Shown: piece after piece, positions 41,853 to 50,709 of the stretch
How positions within the stretch are numbered: position 1 is the stretch's first letter
Layout of the letters: each line of letters starts with the position of its first letter
NCBI RefSeq assembly: GCF_014202475.1
Contig: NZ_JACHGV010000002.1
Location: forward strand, 372,001-436,000
Length of the DNA stretch: 64,000 bases
Direction: 5' to 3'
Origin: Streptomyces paradoxus
GTDB taxonomy: Bacteria > Actinomycetota > Actinomycetes > Streptomycetales > Streptomycetaceae
Made by a program: the position numbers and the translations under genes
Notes under the pieces: model-generated
Told to the model about the DNA's origin: nothing
Seen by the model: the letters and a program-made list of their open reading frames with translations, nothing else
Databases searched by the model: none

Positions 41853-42665
41853 ATGGGCCTACGAGTGCTGCTCATCGAAGACGACGAGACGATCGCCGAG
41901 CCGCTCGCCGAGGGGCTCGGCCACTTCGGGCTGACGGTCGACCACGTCGCCACCGGGACGGACGGCCTGAGAGGCCCGTACAACGACGTGGTGCTGCTCG
42001 ACCTGGGCCTGCCGGACATGGACGGCATCGACGTCTGCCGCGGCATCCGGCAGGTCTCGGACGTGCCCATCGTCATCCTCAGCGCGCGCGGCGAGGAGGC
42101 CGACCGCGTGCTGGGCCTGGAGCTGGGCGCCGACGACTACCTGGCGAAACCTTTCAGCGTGCGGGAACTGGTCGCCCGGGTCCGTGCGGTGACCCGCCGC
42201 ACACAGCGCACCCACCAGGCGTTCCCCGAGGCACCGGGCCCTCGGAGCGCCCCCGAGCCGGCACCGGCCGAACCGGCGTACGAACCCGCCCCGGCCCTCT
42301 CCTACGACCCCCCGGCGGCGGCCGCGTCCGACCCCGGCCCCGGCCCCGCGCCCGGGCACGACCCGGGCCCGCTCGTCGTGGACCGCCGCACCCGCCAGGT
42401 CTGGGTCGGCGACGCCCCCGTCCTGCTCACGCCCAAGGAGTTCGACCTGCTGGCGCTGCTCAGCGAGGACCCCGGCGCGGTCTACTCGCGGCAGCAGATC
42501 CTCGACCGCGTCTGGGACCCGCACTACGACGGCCCGACCAAGACGCTCGACGTCCATGTCGCCGCGCTGCGGAAGAAGCTGGGGCACCCGGCGTGGATCC
42601 GGACCCTGCGGGGCGTCGGTTTCCGGCTGTCCGTGCACACGGGGCCGCAGGTGGCCTCACCATGA
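41853..42665 (+). CDS. OmpR-family response regulator
   Basis: A 270-residue regulator: receiver domain (1-118) with acidic pocket Glu9-Asp10-Asp11, phospho-acceptor Asp50 in DVVLLDLGLPDMDG and Lys in LAKPF, then a winged-helix DNA-binding domain (about 175-265, LTPKEFDLLALLSEDPG and TLDVHVAALRKKLG). The two are joined by an unusually long Pro/Ala-rich linker of about 55 residues (usually 10-20). Its stop overlaps the kinase start (ATGA). It is divergent from the carbonic anhydrase gene, which is a possible target. Confidence 0.9.
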   Translation: MGLRVLLIEDDETIAEPLAEGLGHFGLTVDHVATGTDGLRGPYNDVVLLDLGLPDMDGIDVCRGIRQVSDVPIVILSARGEEADRVLGLELGADDYLAKPFSVRELVARVRAVTRRTQRTHQAFPEAPGPRSAPEPAPAEPAYEPAPALSYDPPAAAASDPGPGPAPGHDPGPLVVDRRTRQVWVGDAPVLLTPKEFDLLALLSEDPGAVYSRQQILDRVWDPHYDGPTKTLDVHVAALRKKLGHPAWIRTLRGVGFRLSVHTGPQVASP

Positions 42666-44149
42666 CCCGCCGGCTGCTGCTCAGCTACCTCAGCCTCGCC
42701 GCGCTGGTGCTACTCTGCCTGGAGATCCCGCTGGGCTTCGTGTACTCGCGCGGGGAGCGGGAGCGGGTGGTCAACGCGGCCAAGGACGAGGCCGAGTCGG
42801 TCTCGGCGTACGCGGCGCTGTCCCTGGCGGCGGGGCGCGGCGAGCGGGACCTTCCCGAGCGGGTGGCCCACTGCGCGCAGCGCATCGGGGGCAAGGTGGT
42901 GATCGTCGACGCGGCGGGCACACCGCTCGCCACCTCGCACCGGCTGGACGCCGGGATGTCCGGCACCCTGGCCGCCCGGCCGGGCATCGCGGCGGCGCTG
43001 CGGGGCACCTCGACCGTGGACGTCCGTACCTCCACCATCGGCGGGGTCGAGTACCTGTCGGTGGCCGCGCCGGTCGGCCAGGAGGCGCGGCCGGTGGGCG
43101 CGGTGTGGCTGACGGTGCCGACGCGGACGGTCCACGAGCGGGTGCATGACGTCTGGCTGCTGCTCGCGCTGGGCGGGTTCGCCGTGCTGACGGCGGTCGC
43201 CGTGGTCGGTTTCGCCTTCGCCCGCTGGGCGGGCCGCCCCATCCGCGAACTGGAGCAGGCCACCCACGACTTGGCCGACGGCGGCCGGTTCGAGCCGGTG
43301 ACGATCACGAAGGGGCCACCCGAAGTACGCAGTCTGGCCGCGGCGTTCAACCACACCGCGGCCCGGTTCGCCCATCTGCTGGCCTCTCAGCGGGCGTTCG
43401 CGGGCGAGGCCTCGCACCAGCTGAAGACACCCCTGGCGGCGCTGCGGCTGCGCCTGGAGAACCTGGAGCCGGACGTCGCCGCCCGGGCCCGGGGCAGTCT
43501 CACCGCGGCCGTCACGGAGACGGACCGGCTCGCCCGGATGGTCGGGCACCTGCTGGCCATGGCGCGGCTGGAGGAGCACGCGGCCATTCCCGCCACGGTC
43601 GATCTCGGTGCGGTCTGCGCGGAGCGGCACCGCACCTGGCAGCCGCTGTTCGCGCGGGAGGGCGTCTCGCTGGTGCTCTTCGCGGGGAGCGTGGGCCCGG
43701 TGCTCGCGGTGCCGGGGGCCGTGGAGCAGATCATGGACAACCTGCTGTCCAACGCCCTGCGGGCGTCCCCGGCGGGCAGCAGCGTCACGGTCGAACTGCG
43801 GCTGCACGCCCCGTCCCGGCGGGCGTTGCGCGACAGCCGCCCCCGCTGGGTCGACCTGCACGTCACCGACGAGGGCCCGGGCATGACGGAGGAGCAGCGG
43901 GCCCGCGCCTTCGACCGCTTCTGGCGCGCCCCGGGCGCCCCCAAGGGCGGTACGGGACTCGGCCTCGCCCTGGTGCAGCGCCTCGCCCATGCCAGCGGCG
44001 GGGAGGCGACCCTGCGCGCGGCGGCGACCGGCGGCCTGGACGTGGTGATCCGGCTGCCGTCCGCGCGGCCGCCGGGCGAGAGTGACCACGGGCCGGGCGG
44101 CGACCGCCCGAGGAGGCCGAGACGGGAGGCACCGGCGTTGCCGGCGTGA
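42662..44149 (+). CDS. membrane sensor histidine kinase
   Basis: A 495-residue kinase paired with the upstream response regulator. The first helix (RLLLSYLSLAALVLLCLEIPLGFVYS) and the second (about 162-185) enclose an extracytoplasmic sensor of about 130 residues with no recognised fold. A HAMP domain follows, then the dimerisation helix with His252 in GEASHQLKTPL, and the ATP-binding domain with NLLSNAL, DEGPGM and GGTGLGLALVQ. The sequence RERVVNAAKDEAESVSAYAALS after helix 1 is typical of short Cache-like sensors in Streptomyces, whose ligands are unknown. Coupled by ATGA to the regulator. Confidence 0.9.
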   Translation: MTRRLLLSYLSLAALVLLCLEIPLGFVYSRGERERVVNAAKDEAESVSAYAALSLAAGRGERDLPERVAHCAQRIGGKVVIVDAAGTPLATSHRLDAGMSGTLAARPGIAAALRGTSTVDVRTSTIGGVEYLSVAAPVGQEARPVGAVWLTVPTRTVHERVHDVWLLLALGGFAVLTAVAVVGFAFARWAGRPIRELEQATHDLADGGRFEPVTITKGPPEVRSLAAAFNHTAARFAHLLASQRAFAGEASHQLKTPLAALRLRLENLEPDVAARARGSLTAAVTETDRLARMVGHLLAMARLEEHAAIPATVDLGAVCAERHRTWQPLFAREGVSLVLFAGSVGPVLAVPGAVEQIMDNLLSNALRASPAGSSVTVELRLHAPSRRALRDSRPRWVDLHVTDEGPGMTEEQRARAFDRFWRAPGAPKGGTGLGLALVQRLAHASGGEATLRAAATGGLDVVIRLPSARPPGESDHGPGGDRPRRPRREAPALPA

Positions 44150-44314
44150 GGCCCGTTGCGCGCAGGACGAAGACGGCACACAGCATGCCGCCCCGCGGCC
44201 ACGAGTTGGCCACGCCTCGTCAACCCTGTTCCCTTAGCGTCCCTTTCGCCTCCCCCCACGCACAACCCTGCCGTCGACCGGCGGCGGGGCGGTACGGCAC
44301 CTCTTGGAGTGAGA

Positions 44315-45472
44315 GTGGAACGTCGTAGCCTCCTGCGTGCGGCCGTCCTCGGCGGTACGTCCGCCGCGCTGGGCGGAACCCTGTGGCGCGGTGCCGCGTA
44401 CGCGGCACCGGCCCAGCCCGGCGCCGGCCCCTACGGGCCGCTGGGCTCCCCGGACGCCAACGGCATCCGACTCCCCAGCGGCTTCACCAGCCGGGTGATC
44501 GCCCGGTCCGGCCAGCGGGTCGGCAGCACGTCGTACACCTGGCACAACGCCCCGGACGGCGGCGCCTGTTACGCCGACGGCACGGGCTGGATCTATGTCT
44601 CCAACTCCGAGATCAACCCCTCGGGCGGCGCGAGCGCGGTGAAGTTCTCCTCGACGGGCGCGATCACCGGCGCGTACCGGATCCTCTCCAACACCCGCCA
44701 GAACTGCGCGGGCGGCAAGACGCCGTGGAACACCTGGCTGTCCTGCGAGGAGGTGTCCCTCGGCTACGTCTACGAGACCGACCCGTGGGGCACCAACGCG
44801 GCCGCGCAGCGTGCGGCGATGGGCCGCTTCAAGCACGAGGCGGCGGCCGCCGACCCGGTGCGCAAGGTGATCTACCTGACCGAGGACGAGACCAACGGCC
44901 GCTTCTACCGCTTCGTTCCGACCACGTGGGGCAACCTGTCGTCCGGCAAACTCCAGGTGATGGTCGCGGGCAGCGCCACGAGCGGCTCCTTCACCTGGGC
45001 CGACATCCCCGACCCGGACGGCTCCCCCACCGCCACCCGCTCCCAGGTCTCCGGCTCCAAGTCCTTCAACGGCGGCGAGGGCTGCCACTACGCGAACGAC
45101 ACGGTCTGGTTCACCACCAAGGGCGACAACCGCGTGTGGCAGCTCAACCTCCTGAACAACACCTACGAACTCGCCTACGACGACTCCCTCGTCAACGGCA
45201 CGGCCCCCCTCACCGGCGTCGACAACATCACCGGCGCCTCCTCCGGCGACCTCTTCGTCGCCGAGGACGGCGGCAACATGGAGATCTGCGTGATCACCCC
45301 GGACGACATCGTCGCCTCGTTCCTGCGCGTCGACGGCCAGTCGAGCTCGGAGATCACGGGCCCGGCCTTCTCCCCCGACGGCACCCGCCTCTACTTCTCC
45401 AGCCAGCGCGGCACCAGCGGCAGTTCCTCGGGCGGCATCACGTACGAGGTGACGGGCCCGTTCCGCTCGTAA
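44315..45472 (+). CDS. Tat-exported PhoX/DUF839-family phosphatase-like protein
   Basis: A 385-residue secreted protein. A twin-arginine signal is present (ERRSLLRAAVLGGTSAALGGTLWRGAAYAAP). The mature part is a beta-propeller of the PhoX group, with WLSCEEVSLGYVYETDP, LTEDETNGRFYRFVP, NGGEGCHYANDTVWFTTKGDN and ITGPAFSPDGTRLYFSSQRGT. Members are calcium/iron-dependent alkaline phosphatases; the acidic loop residues Glu-Glu and Glu-Asp-Glu are kept here. The GTG at 44315 is used (GGAG precedes); a GTG six bases earlier is possible. It follows the sensor kinase, but with a gap, so it probably has its own promoter. Confidence 0.75.
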   Translation: MERRSLLRAAVLGGTSAALGGTLWRGAAYAAPAQPGAGPYGPLGSPDANGIRLPSGFTSRVIARSGQRVGSTSYTWHNAPDGGACYADGTGWIYVSNSEINPSGGASAVKFSSTGAITGAYRILSNTRQNCAGGKTPWNTWLSCEEVSLGYVYETDPWGTNAAAQRAAMGRFKHEAAAADPVRKVIYLTEDETNGRFYRFVPTTWGNLSSGKLQVMVAGSATSGSFTWADIPDPDGSPTATRSQVSGSKSFNGGEGCHYANDTVWFTTKGDNRVWQLNLLNNTYELAYDDSLVNGTAPLTGVDNITGASSGDLFVAEDGGNMEICVITPDDIVASFLRVDGQSSSEITGPAFSPDGTRLYFSSQRGTSGSSSGGITYEVTGPFRS

Positions 45473-45495
45473 CACGGGGCGCATGCGGCACCTGA

Positions 45496-45529
45496 GCCGG
45501 GCCCGCCGGTGACCATCGGCGGGCCCGGC
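45496..45529. terminator. intrinsic terminator after the PhoX-like gene
   Basis: A perfect 13-bp stem GCCGGGCCCGCCG / CGGCGGGCCCGGC with an 8-nt loop (GTGACCAT), 23 bp after the stop codon. Confidence 0.75.
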
Positions 45530-45587
45530 CGTTCCACCGGTTGGGCAGTTCGCAGCGGGCTGCCCGGCCGACGGAAGGAACACCACC

Positions 45588-46106
45588 GTGGACACGACCG
45601 CGCCCGTCCCGAACGCGCCGGGTGTGCTGCCCCGCGCCGAATGGGTCAAGACCCTGCCGCAGACCGTCGTCGCGTCCTGCGTGCTGCTGCTCGACGCCGA
45701 GGACCGGATCCTGCTGCTGCGCTACGCCGGGGGCCTGCCCGCGGCGGGCCTCTGGGGGCTGCCGGGCGGCATGCTCGACCACGGCGAGGACCCCGCCGGT
45801 GCCGCGCGCCGGGAGCTGCACGAGGAGACCGGCATCGTCCCGGAAGAGGACCTGCGGTTCGTCGGGTACGACCACCGGGCCGATGTGCTCGGCACCGGGC
45901 CGGTGATCGACTTCTACTTCCACGGCGGCCGGATCCCGGCCGGGCAGCCCGTCCGGCGCAGCTCGGAGCACGACGACCACGGCCTCTTCACCCTCGCCGA
46001 ACTGGAGTCGGTCCCGCTGGCGACCGGGTTGCCCACCCTCACCGCCCTGCTGACGGCGGCCAGGACCGGCACCGTCGTGTGCCTGCGGGAAGGGCTCCCC
46101 GGGTAA
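45588..46106 (+). CDS. Nudix hydrolase
   Basis: A 172-residue hydrolase of nucleoside diphosphate derivatives. The Nudix box is intact (GMLDHGEDPAGAARRELHEETGI, matching G-x5-E-x7-REUxEExGU), preceded by a typical first strand VVASCVLLLDAEDRILLLRY and LWGLPGG. The alpha/beta fold continues to about residue 160. Its substrate could be NADH, ADP-ribose, oxidised nucleotides or coenzyme A derivatives; the sequence does not tell. The GTG at 45588 follows GGAAGGAAC. A terminator lies 15 bp beyond its stop. Confidence 0.85.
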   Translation: MDTTAPVPNAPGVLPRAEWVKTLPQTVVASCVLLLDAEDRILLLRYAGGLPAAGLWGLPGGMLDHGEDPAGAARRELHEETGIVPEEDLRFVGYDHRADVLGTGPVIDFYFHGGRIPAGQPVRRSSEHDDHGLFTLAELESVPLATGLPTLTALLTAARTGTVVCLREGLPG

Positions 46107-46121
46107 GCGGGGACGTCGAAG

Positions 46122-46152
46122 GGGCGGCACCTCCGCACAAGGTGCCGCCCCG
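46122..46152. terminator. intrinsic terminator between the Nudix and ppdK genes
   Basis: A perfect 12-bp stem GGGGCGGCACCT / AGGTGCCGCCCC with a 7-nt loop, located between convergent genes. It probably stops both transcripts. Confidence 0.8.
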
Positions 46153-46231
46153 CTCCTTCTCCGTGCTCCGGAGCCGCCGCGATCGGTGAGGGTCGGGGAC
46201 CGCCGACGGCTCCGGGTTCTGTGGGCCCCGG

Positions 46232-48979
46232 CTAGCGGTGGTCGCTGCCCTGGGACTGGACCGCCGCCCGGCCCGCTTCCAGGCGGGCCACCGGGATGCG
46301 GAACGGGGAGCAGGAGACGTAGTCGAGTCCGACCTCGTGGAAGAAGTGGACCGACTCCGGGTCACCGCCGTGCTCGCCGCAGACGCCGAGCTTGAGGTCC
46401 GGGCGGGTCTCGCGGCCGGCCTTGGCGGCGAGCTTCACCAGGGAGCCGACGCCGTCCTTGTCGATCGTCTCGAACGGGGAGACACCGAAGATGCCCTTCT
46501 CCAGGTACGCCGTGAAGAACGAGGCCTCCACGTCGTCCCGGCTGAAGCCCCACACCGTCTGGGTGAGGTCGTTCGTGCCGAAGGAGAAGAACTGGGCCGC
46601 CTCGGCGATCTGACCGGCGGTCAGGGCGGCGCGCGGCAGCTCGATCATCGTGCCGATGGACAGCTTCAGCTGCGCGCCGGAGGCCGCCTCGACCTCGGCG
46701 ATGACCGTGTCGGCCTCCTCGCGCACGATCTCCAGCTCCTGGACCGTGCCGACGAGCGGGATCATGATCTCGGCGCGCGGGTCGCCCTTGGCGGCCTTGC
46801 GCTCGGCCGCGGCCTCGGCGATGGCCCGGACCTGCATGGTGAACAGGCCGGGGATGACCAGTCCGAGACGCACACCGCGCAGACCCAGCATCGGGTTCTG
46901 CTCGTGCAGCCGGTGCACGGCCTGGAGCAGGCGCAGCTCGTTCTCGTGCGGCTCCTGACGGGACTCGGCGAGGGCCACGCGGACGGACAGCTCGGTGATG
47001 TCCGGGAGGAACTCGTGCAGCGGCGGGTCCAGGAGGCGGATGGTGACGGGCAGGCCGTCCATCGACTCGAAGAGCTGGACGAAGTCCTGCTTCTGGAGCG
47101 GCAGCAGCTGCTTGAGTGACTCCTCGCGCTCGGCGTCCGTGTCGGCCAGGATCAGCCGCTCCACCAGCTCGCGCCGGTCGCCGAGGAACATGTGCTCGGT
47201 CCGGCACAGGCCGATGCCCTGGGCGCCGAAGCGGCGGGCGCGCAGCGCGTCCTCGGCGTTGTCGGCGTTGGCGCGCACCCGCAGGCGCCGCTTGCGGTCG
47301 GCGAAGGCCATCATGCGGTGGACGGCCTCGACCAGCTCGTCGGCGTCGTCCGCGCCCGGGTGCATCCGGCCCTCGAAGTACTCCACGACCGGGGACGGGA
47401 CGACCGGCACCTCACCGAGGTAGACCTTGCCGGAGGAGCCGTCGATGGAGACGACGTCGCCCTCCTCGACGACGTGCCCGCCCGGCACGGTCATCCGGCG
47501 GCGCTTGGTGTCGACCTCCAGCTCCTCGGCGCCGCAGACACAGGTCTTGCCCATGCCGCGCGCGACCACGGCCGCGTGGGAGGTCTTGCCGCCGCGGGAG
47601 GTGAGGATGCCCTCGGCGGCGATCATGCCGTCCAGGTCGTCGGGGTTGGTCTCACGGCGGATCAGGATGACCTTCTCGCCGGAACGGGACCACTTGACGG
47701 CCGTGTAGGAGTCGAAGACGGCCTTGCCGACGGCCGCGCCGGGGGAGGCGGCGATGCCCCGGCCGACCTGCGAGACCTTCGCGTCCTCGTCGAAGCGCGG
47801 GAACATCAGCTGCGCGAGCTGGGCGCCGTTGACGCGGGTGAGCGCCTCGGCCTCGTCGATCAGGCCCTGGTCCACCAGCTGGGTCGCGATCCGGAAGGCC
47901 GCGCCCGCGGTGCGCTTGCCGACGCGGGTCTGGAGCATCCACAGCACACCGCGCTCGATGGTGAACTCGATGTCGCAGAGGTCCCTGTAGTGGTTCTCCA
48001 GCGTCTCCATGATCTGCATCAGCTGGTCGTACGACTTCTTGTCGATCTGCTCCAGATCGGCGAGCGGCACGGTGTTGCGGATGCCCGCGACGACGTCCTC
48101 GCCCTGTGCGTTCTGGAGGTAGTCGCCGTAGACGCCCTGGTGGCCGGAGGCGGGGTCGCGGGTGAAGGCGACGCCGGTGCCGGAGTCCGGGCCGAGGTTG
48201 CCGAAGACCATGGAGCAGACGTTGACGGCCGTGCCCAGGTCGTGCGGGATGCGCTCCTGGCGGCGGTAGAGCTTGGCCCGGTCGCCGTTCCAGGAGTCGA
48301 AGACGGCCTTGATGGCGAGGTCCATCTGCTCGCGCGGGTCCTGCGGGAAGTCCCGGCCGGCCTCGGTCTTGACGATCTTCTTGAACTTGGTGACGAGCTT
48401 CTTGAGGTCGGCGGCCTCCAGCTCGGTGTCGACCGTGACCTTCTTGGCCGCCTTCGCCGCCTCCAGCGCGTCCTCGAAGAGCTCGCCGTCGACGCCGAGG
48501 ACGGTCTTGCCGAACATCTGGATGAGGCGGCGGTAGGAGTCCCAGGCGAACCGGTCGTCGCCGGCCTGCTTGGCCAGGCCCTGCACGGACTTGTCGGAGA
48601 GCCCGATGTTGAGGACGGTGTCCATCATGCCGGGCATGGAGAACTTGGCGCCCGAGCGCACCGACACCAGCAGCGGGTCGTCGGCCTGCCCGAGCTTCTT
48701 GCCCATGCGGGCCTCCAGCGCGTCGAGGTGCGCACTCACCTCGTCACGCAGTGCCGCCGGCTCCTCGCCGCTGTCGAGGTAGGTCTTGCAGGCCTCGGTG
48801 GTGATCGTGAAGCCGGGCGGGACCGGAAGACCGAGATTCGTCATCTCGGCGAGGTTGGCGCCCTTGCCACCGAGGAGGTCCTTGAGGTCCTTGTTGCCCT
48901 CGGTGAAGTCGTAGACGAACTTCACGCCCTCAACGCTCGCGGCCTGCTCGGCTACCGGGAGATCTTTGTTTTCCGACAC
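46232..48979 (-). CDS. ppdK: pyruvate, phosphate dikinase
   Basis: A 915-residue enzyme that converts pyruvate, ATP and Pi to PEP, AMP and PPi. The N-terminal ATP-grasp part has DLLGGKGANLAEMTNLGLPVPPGFTITT and SMPGMMDTVLNIGL. The swivelling phosphohistidine domain has His468 in GGKTSHAAVVARGMGKTCVCG. The C-terminal TIM barrel has FGTNDLTQTVWGFSRDDVE and the catalytic Cys867 in GVCGEHGGDP. Length matches the family (about 880-915). Gluconeogenesis or recovery of PEP from pyruvate is the expected role. It is transcribed alone; its upstream region carries several dyads that could be operators. Confidence 0.95.
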   Translation of the reverse strand: MSENKDLPVAEQAASVEGVKFVYDFTEGNKDLKDLLGGKGANLAEMTNLGLPVPPGFTITTEACKTYLDSGEEPAALRDEVSAHLDALEARMGKKLGQADDPLLVSVRSGAKFSMPGMMDTVLNIGLSDKSVQGLAKQAGDDRFAWDSYRRLIQMFGKTVLGVDGELFEDALEAAKAAKKVTVDTELEAADLKKLVTKFKKIVKTEAGRDFPQDPREQMDLAIKAVFDSWNGDRAKLYRRQERIPHDLGTAVNVCSMVFGNLGPDSGTGVAFTRDPASGHQGVYGDYLQNAQGEDVVAGIRNTVPLADLEQIDKKSYDQLMQIMETLENHYRDLCDIEFTIERGVLWMLQTRVGKRTAGAAFRIATQLVDQGLIDEAEALTRVNGAQLAQLMFPRFDEDAKVSQVGRGIAASPGAAVGKAVFDSYTAVKWSRSGEKVILIRRETNPDDLDGMIAAEGILTSRGGKTSHAAVVARGMGKTCVCGAEELEVDTKRRRMTVPGGHVVEEGDVVSIDGSSGKVYLGEVPVVPSPVVEYFEGRMHPGADDADELVEAVHRMMAFADRKRRLRVRANADNAEDALRARRFGAQGIGLCRTEHMFLGDRRELVERLILADTDAEREESLKQLLPLQKQDFVQLFESMDGLPVTIRLLDPPLHEFLPDITELSVRVALAESRQEPHENELRLLQAVHRLHEQNPMLGLRGVRLGLVIPGLFTMQVRAIAEAAAERKAAKGDPRAEIMIPLVGTVQELEIVREEADTVIAEVEAASGAQLKLSIGTMIELPRAALTAGQIAEAAQFFSFGTNDLTQTVWGFSRDDVEASFFTAYLEKGIFGVSPFETIDKDGVGSLVKLAAKAGRETRPDLKLGVCGEHGGDPESVHFFHEVGLDYVSCSPFRIPVARLEAGRAAVQSQGSDHR

Positions 48980-49028
48980 GGGTCTCGACTCCTCGAGGAC
49001 GCGGTGGCTGCCCTGACGGGCAGGAACA

Positions 49029-49053
49029 TACCCAGATCAAAGGCGTCTGGGTA
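49029..49053 (-). promoter_or_regulatory. dyad in the ppdK leader
   Basis: TACCCAGA-n9-TCTGGGTA, a perfect 8-bp inverted repeat 50-74 bp upstream of the ppdK ATG. Its spacing and place suit an operator, or a hairpin in the leader RNA. Confidence 0.45.
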
Positions 49054-49181
49054 CGTCCACTTGTGCGTCATGCGCCTGTAACCACTCGTCCGCCAGCGGA
49101 TCGAAAGTCAAGGCTGGGCAAGCGATCGCAGCCGCATGTTTTCACTTCTTGAACGCAAGAGCCTTCCTGACCCCCTCTAAG

Positions 49182-49297
49182 CGCTCATGTGAGCGGAGTT
49201 TCCGCACACTTGATTTCGCCCGATGAACGATCAAAGGGTGGCACTCAGTGCCACCCTTTGGAGAAGTGCAGTCGCTCAAGATCCGCTCATCTGAGCG
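49182..49297. promoter_or_regulatory. pair of identical dyads between ppdK and the ROK gene
   Basis: CGCTCA-n2-TGAGCG occurs twice, at 49182-49195 and 49284-49297, exactly 102 bp apart, with a further half-site CGCTCA at 49273-49278. No frame is open across them with a recognisable product. The arrangement suggests cooperative binding of a dimeric regulator with a DNA loop, probably acting on ppdK. Confidence 0.45.
49232..49260 (-). terminator. strong hairpin, probable terminator of the ROK gene
   Basis: A perfect 13-bp stem CAAAGGGTGGCAC / GTGCCACCCTTTG with a 3-nt loop. It lies between the two dyads and downstream of the ROK stop codon on the minus strand. There is no T-run, so a regulatory role in DNA form is also possible. 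Confidence 0.55.
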
Positions 49298-49385
49298 CAA
49301 CCCTTATCAGGGGTGGCGAGAATCACGCTGCCACAGCCGCCGGGATTTCACCATGCGGACGCGTCACGGGACCGGAACGCGGTCG

Positions 49386-50588
49386 TCACACCCCGAGTGC
49401 GCGCAGCCGCTCCTCGACCCGCTCGGGCGCGTAGAGATGCTCCACGACCATCGCACCGGCTCCGACCAGCGCCGCCCGCTCACCCAGCCGTGCGGTCACC
49501 ACGTCCAGGCGGGCGGTGGAGCGGGGCAGGGCCCGCTGGTACAGCAGTTCGCGCACGCCCGTCAGGAAGGGAGTTCCGGCCAGATCCCCGGCGATCATCA
49601 GGACGCCCGGGTTGAGCAGGGTCACGACGGTCGCGAGGACCTCCCCGACCCGGCGCCCGGCCTCGCGGGCGAGTCCGACCGCCTCGGGGTGCCCGGACGC
49701 CAGCAGGTCCCGCACGTCCGAGCCGGACGCCGCGGGCACCCCCGTCTCCGCCAGCCGCCGCGCCACCGCGCCGCCGCTCGCGACGGCGGCCAGACAGCCG
49801 TACGAACCGCACCGGCACAGCGTCTCGGCTCCCTCCGGCACCCGGATGTGCCCGATGTCGCCCGCGCCGCCGTCCACGCCCCGGAACACCGAGCCGTCCA
49901 CCACGACCCCGGCGCCGATGCCGGTGGAGACCTTGACCAGCACGAAGGCGGAGCAGTCGGGGTACCCGGCGCGCTGTTCGCCGTACGCCATGAGGTTGGC
50001 GTCGTTGTCCACCAGTACGGGCACCCCGGTGGCGCCCGTGTGCTCGGTGAGCGCCCGGGCCAGCCGGCCCCTTATGTCGTAGCCGTCCCAGCCGGGCATG
50101 ATCGGCGGCTGGACGACCCGGCCGGTCTCGGAGTCGACCGGGCCGGGCACCGCGAGTCCGGCTCCGCAGACCGCATCGGCCCCGCGTCCGGTCTTGACCA
50201 GCAACTCGGCGAACCAGCGGCCGAGTTCACCGAGTACGGCGTCCGGCCCGTCCTCGACGACCAGGGTGCCGGAGTGCTCGGTGAGGATCTCGCCGCTCAG
50301 CGACAGCACGGCCGCCCGGGCGTGCCGGGTGTCGAGGTCGGCGGCCAGGACCACCGCGTGCTCGTCGTCGAACTCCAGGGTGATGGAGGGCCGCCCGCCG
50401 AGCGGGGAGTCCACCGGCCCCCCGGCGCCCTCGCGCAGCCAGCCCGCGCGAAAGAGCCGGTCCAGGCGCTGCCCGACGGTCGCCCGGGACAGTCCGGTCG
50501 CCTGCTGCAGCGCACCCCGTGTCACGGCGCGGCGACTGCGCACCAGTTCGAGCAGATCGCCGGCGCTCGCCTGAACGCGTCCCGTCAT
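49386..50588 (-). CDS. ROK-family transcriptional regulator
   Basis: A 400-residue sugar-responsive repressor. An N-terminal winged helix (about 1-70, LLELVRSRRAVTRGALQQATGLSRATVGQRLDRL) is fused to a ROK kinase-like domain with VPVLVDNDANLMAYGE and the zinc motif CRCGSYGCLAAVAS (C-x-C-x4-C). The ROK sugar-binding GHIR/HIRVPEG block precedes that motif. It is divergent from the two glycosidase genes, so it probably represses them until their sugar binds. The ATG at 50588 follows AAGGGGG; a GTG two codons earlier is less likely. Confidence 0.88.
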   Translation of the reverse strand: MTGRVQASAGDLLELVRSRRAVTRGALQQATGLSRATVGQRLDRLFRAGWLREGAGGPVDSPLGGRPSITLEFDDEHAVVLAADLDTRHARAAVLSLSGEILTEHSGTLVVEDGPDAVLGELGRWFAELLVKTGRGADAVCGAGLAVPGPVDSETGRVVQPPIMPGWDGYDIRGRLARALTEHTGATGVPVLVDNDANLMAYGEQRAGYPDCSAFVLVKVSTGIGAGVVVDGSVFRGVDGGAGDIGHIRVPEGAETLCRCGSYGCLAAVASGGAVARRLAETGVPAASGSDVRDLLASGHPEAVGLAREAGRRVGEVLATVVTLLNPGVLMIAGDLAGTPFLTGVRELLYQRALPRSTARLDVVTARLGERAALVGAGAMVVEHLYAPERVEERLRALGV

Positions 50589-50594
50589 GCGCAC

Positions 50595-50709
50595 CCCCTT
50601 GTGTTTCCCAACCTTGCATTACATATTGGGTTTTGCGTGTTAAATAGACGTAACCCTACGGTAGCCCCTGCCGATCCCGGTCAGGAGTACGTCTTTGGGA
50701 GAGCCCCGA
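50595..50709. promoter_or_regulatory. divergent promoter region of the ROK regulator and glycosidase operon
   Basis: The stretch 50600-50650 is strikingly AT-rich for this chromosome (TTGCATTACATATTGGG, TTAAATAG). It contains CCCAA-n13-TTGGG, an imperfect dyad that could bind the adjacent ROK protein. Promoter boxes on either strand could not be fixed with confidence. Confidence 0.4.

Noticed and set aside
46238..49081. Long + strand frames opposite ppdK
   Set aside because: Antisense shadow frames of a highly conserved gene.
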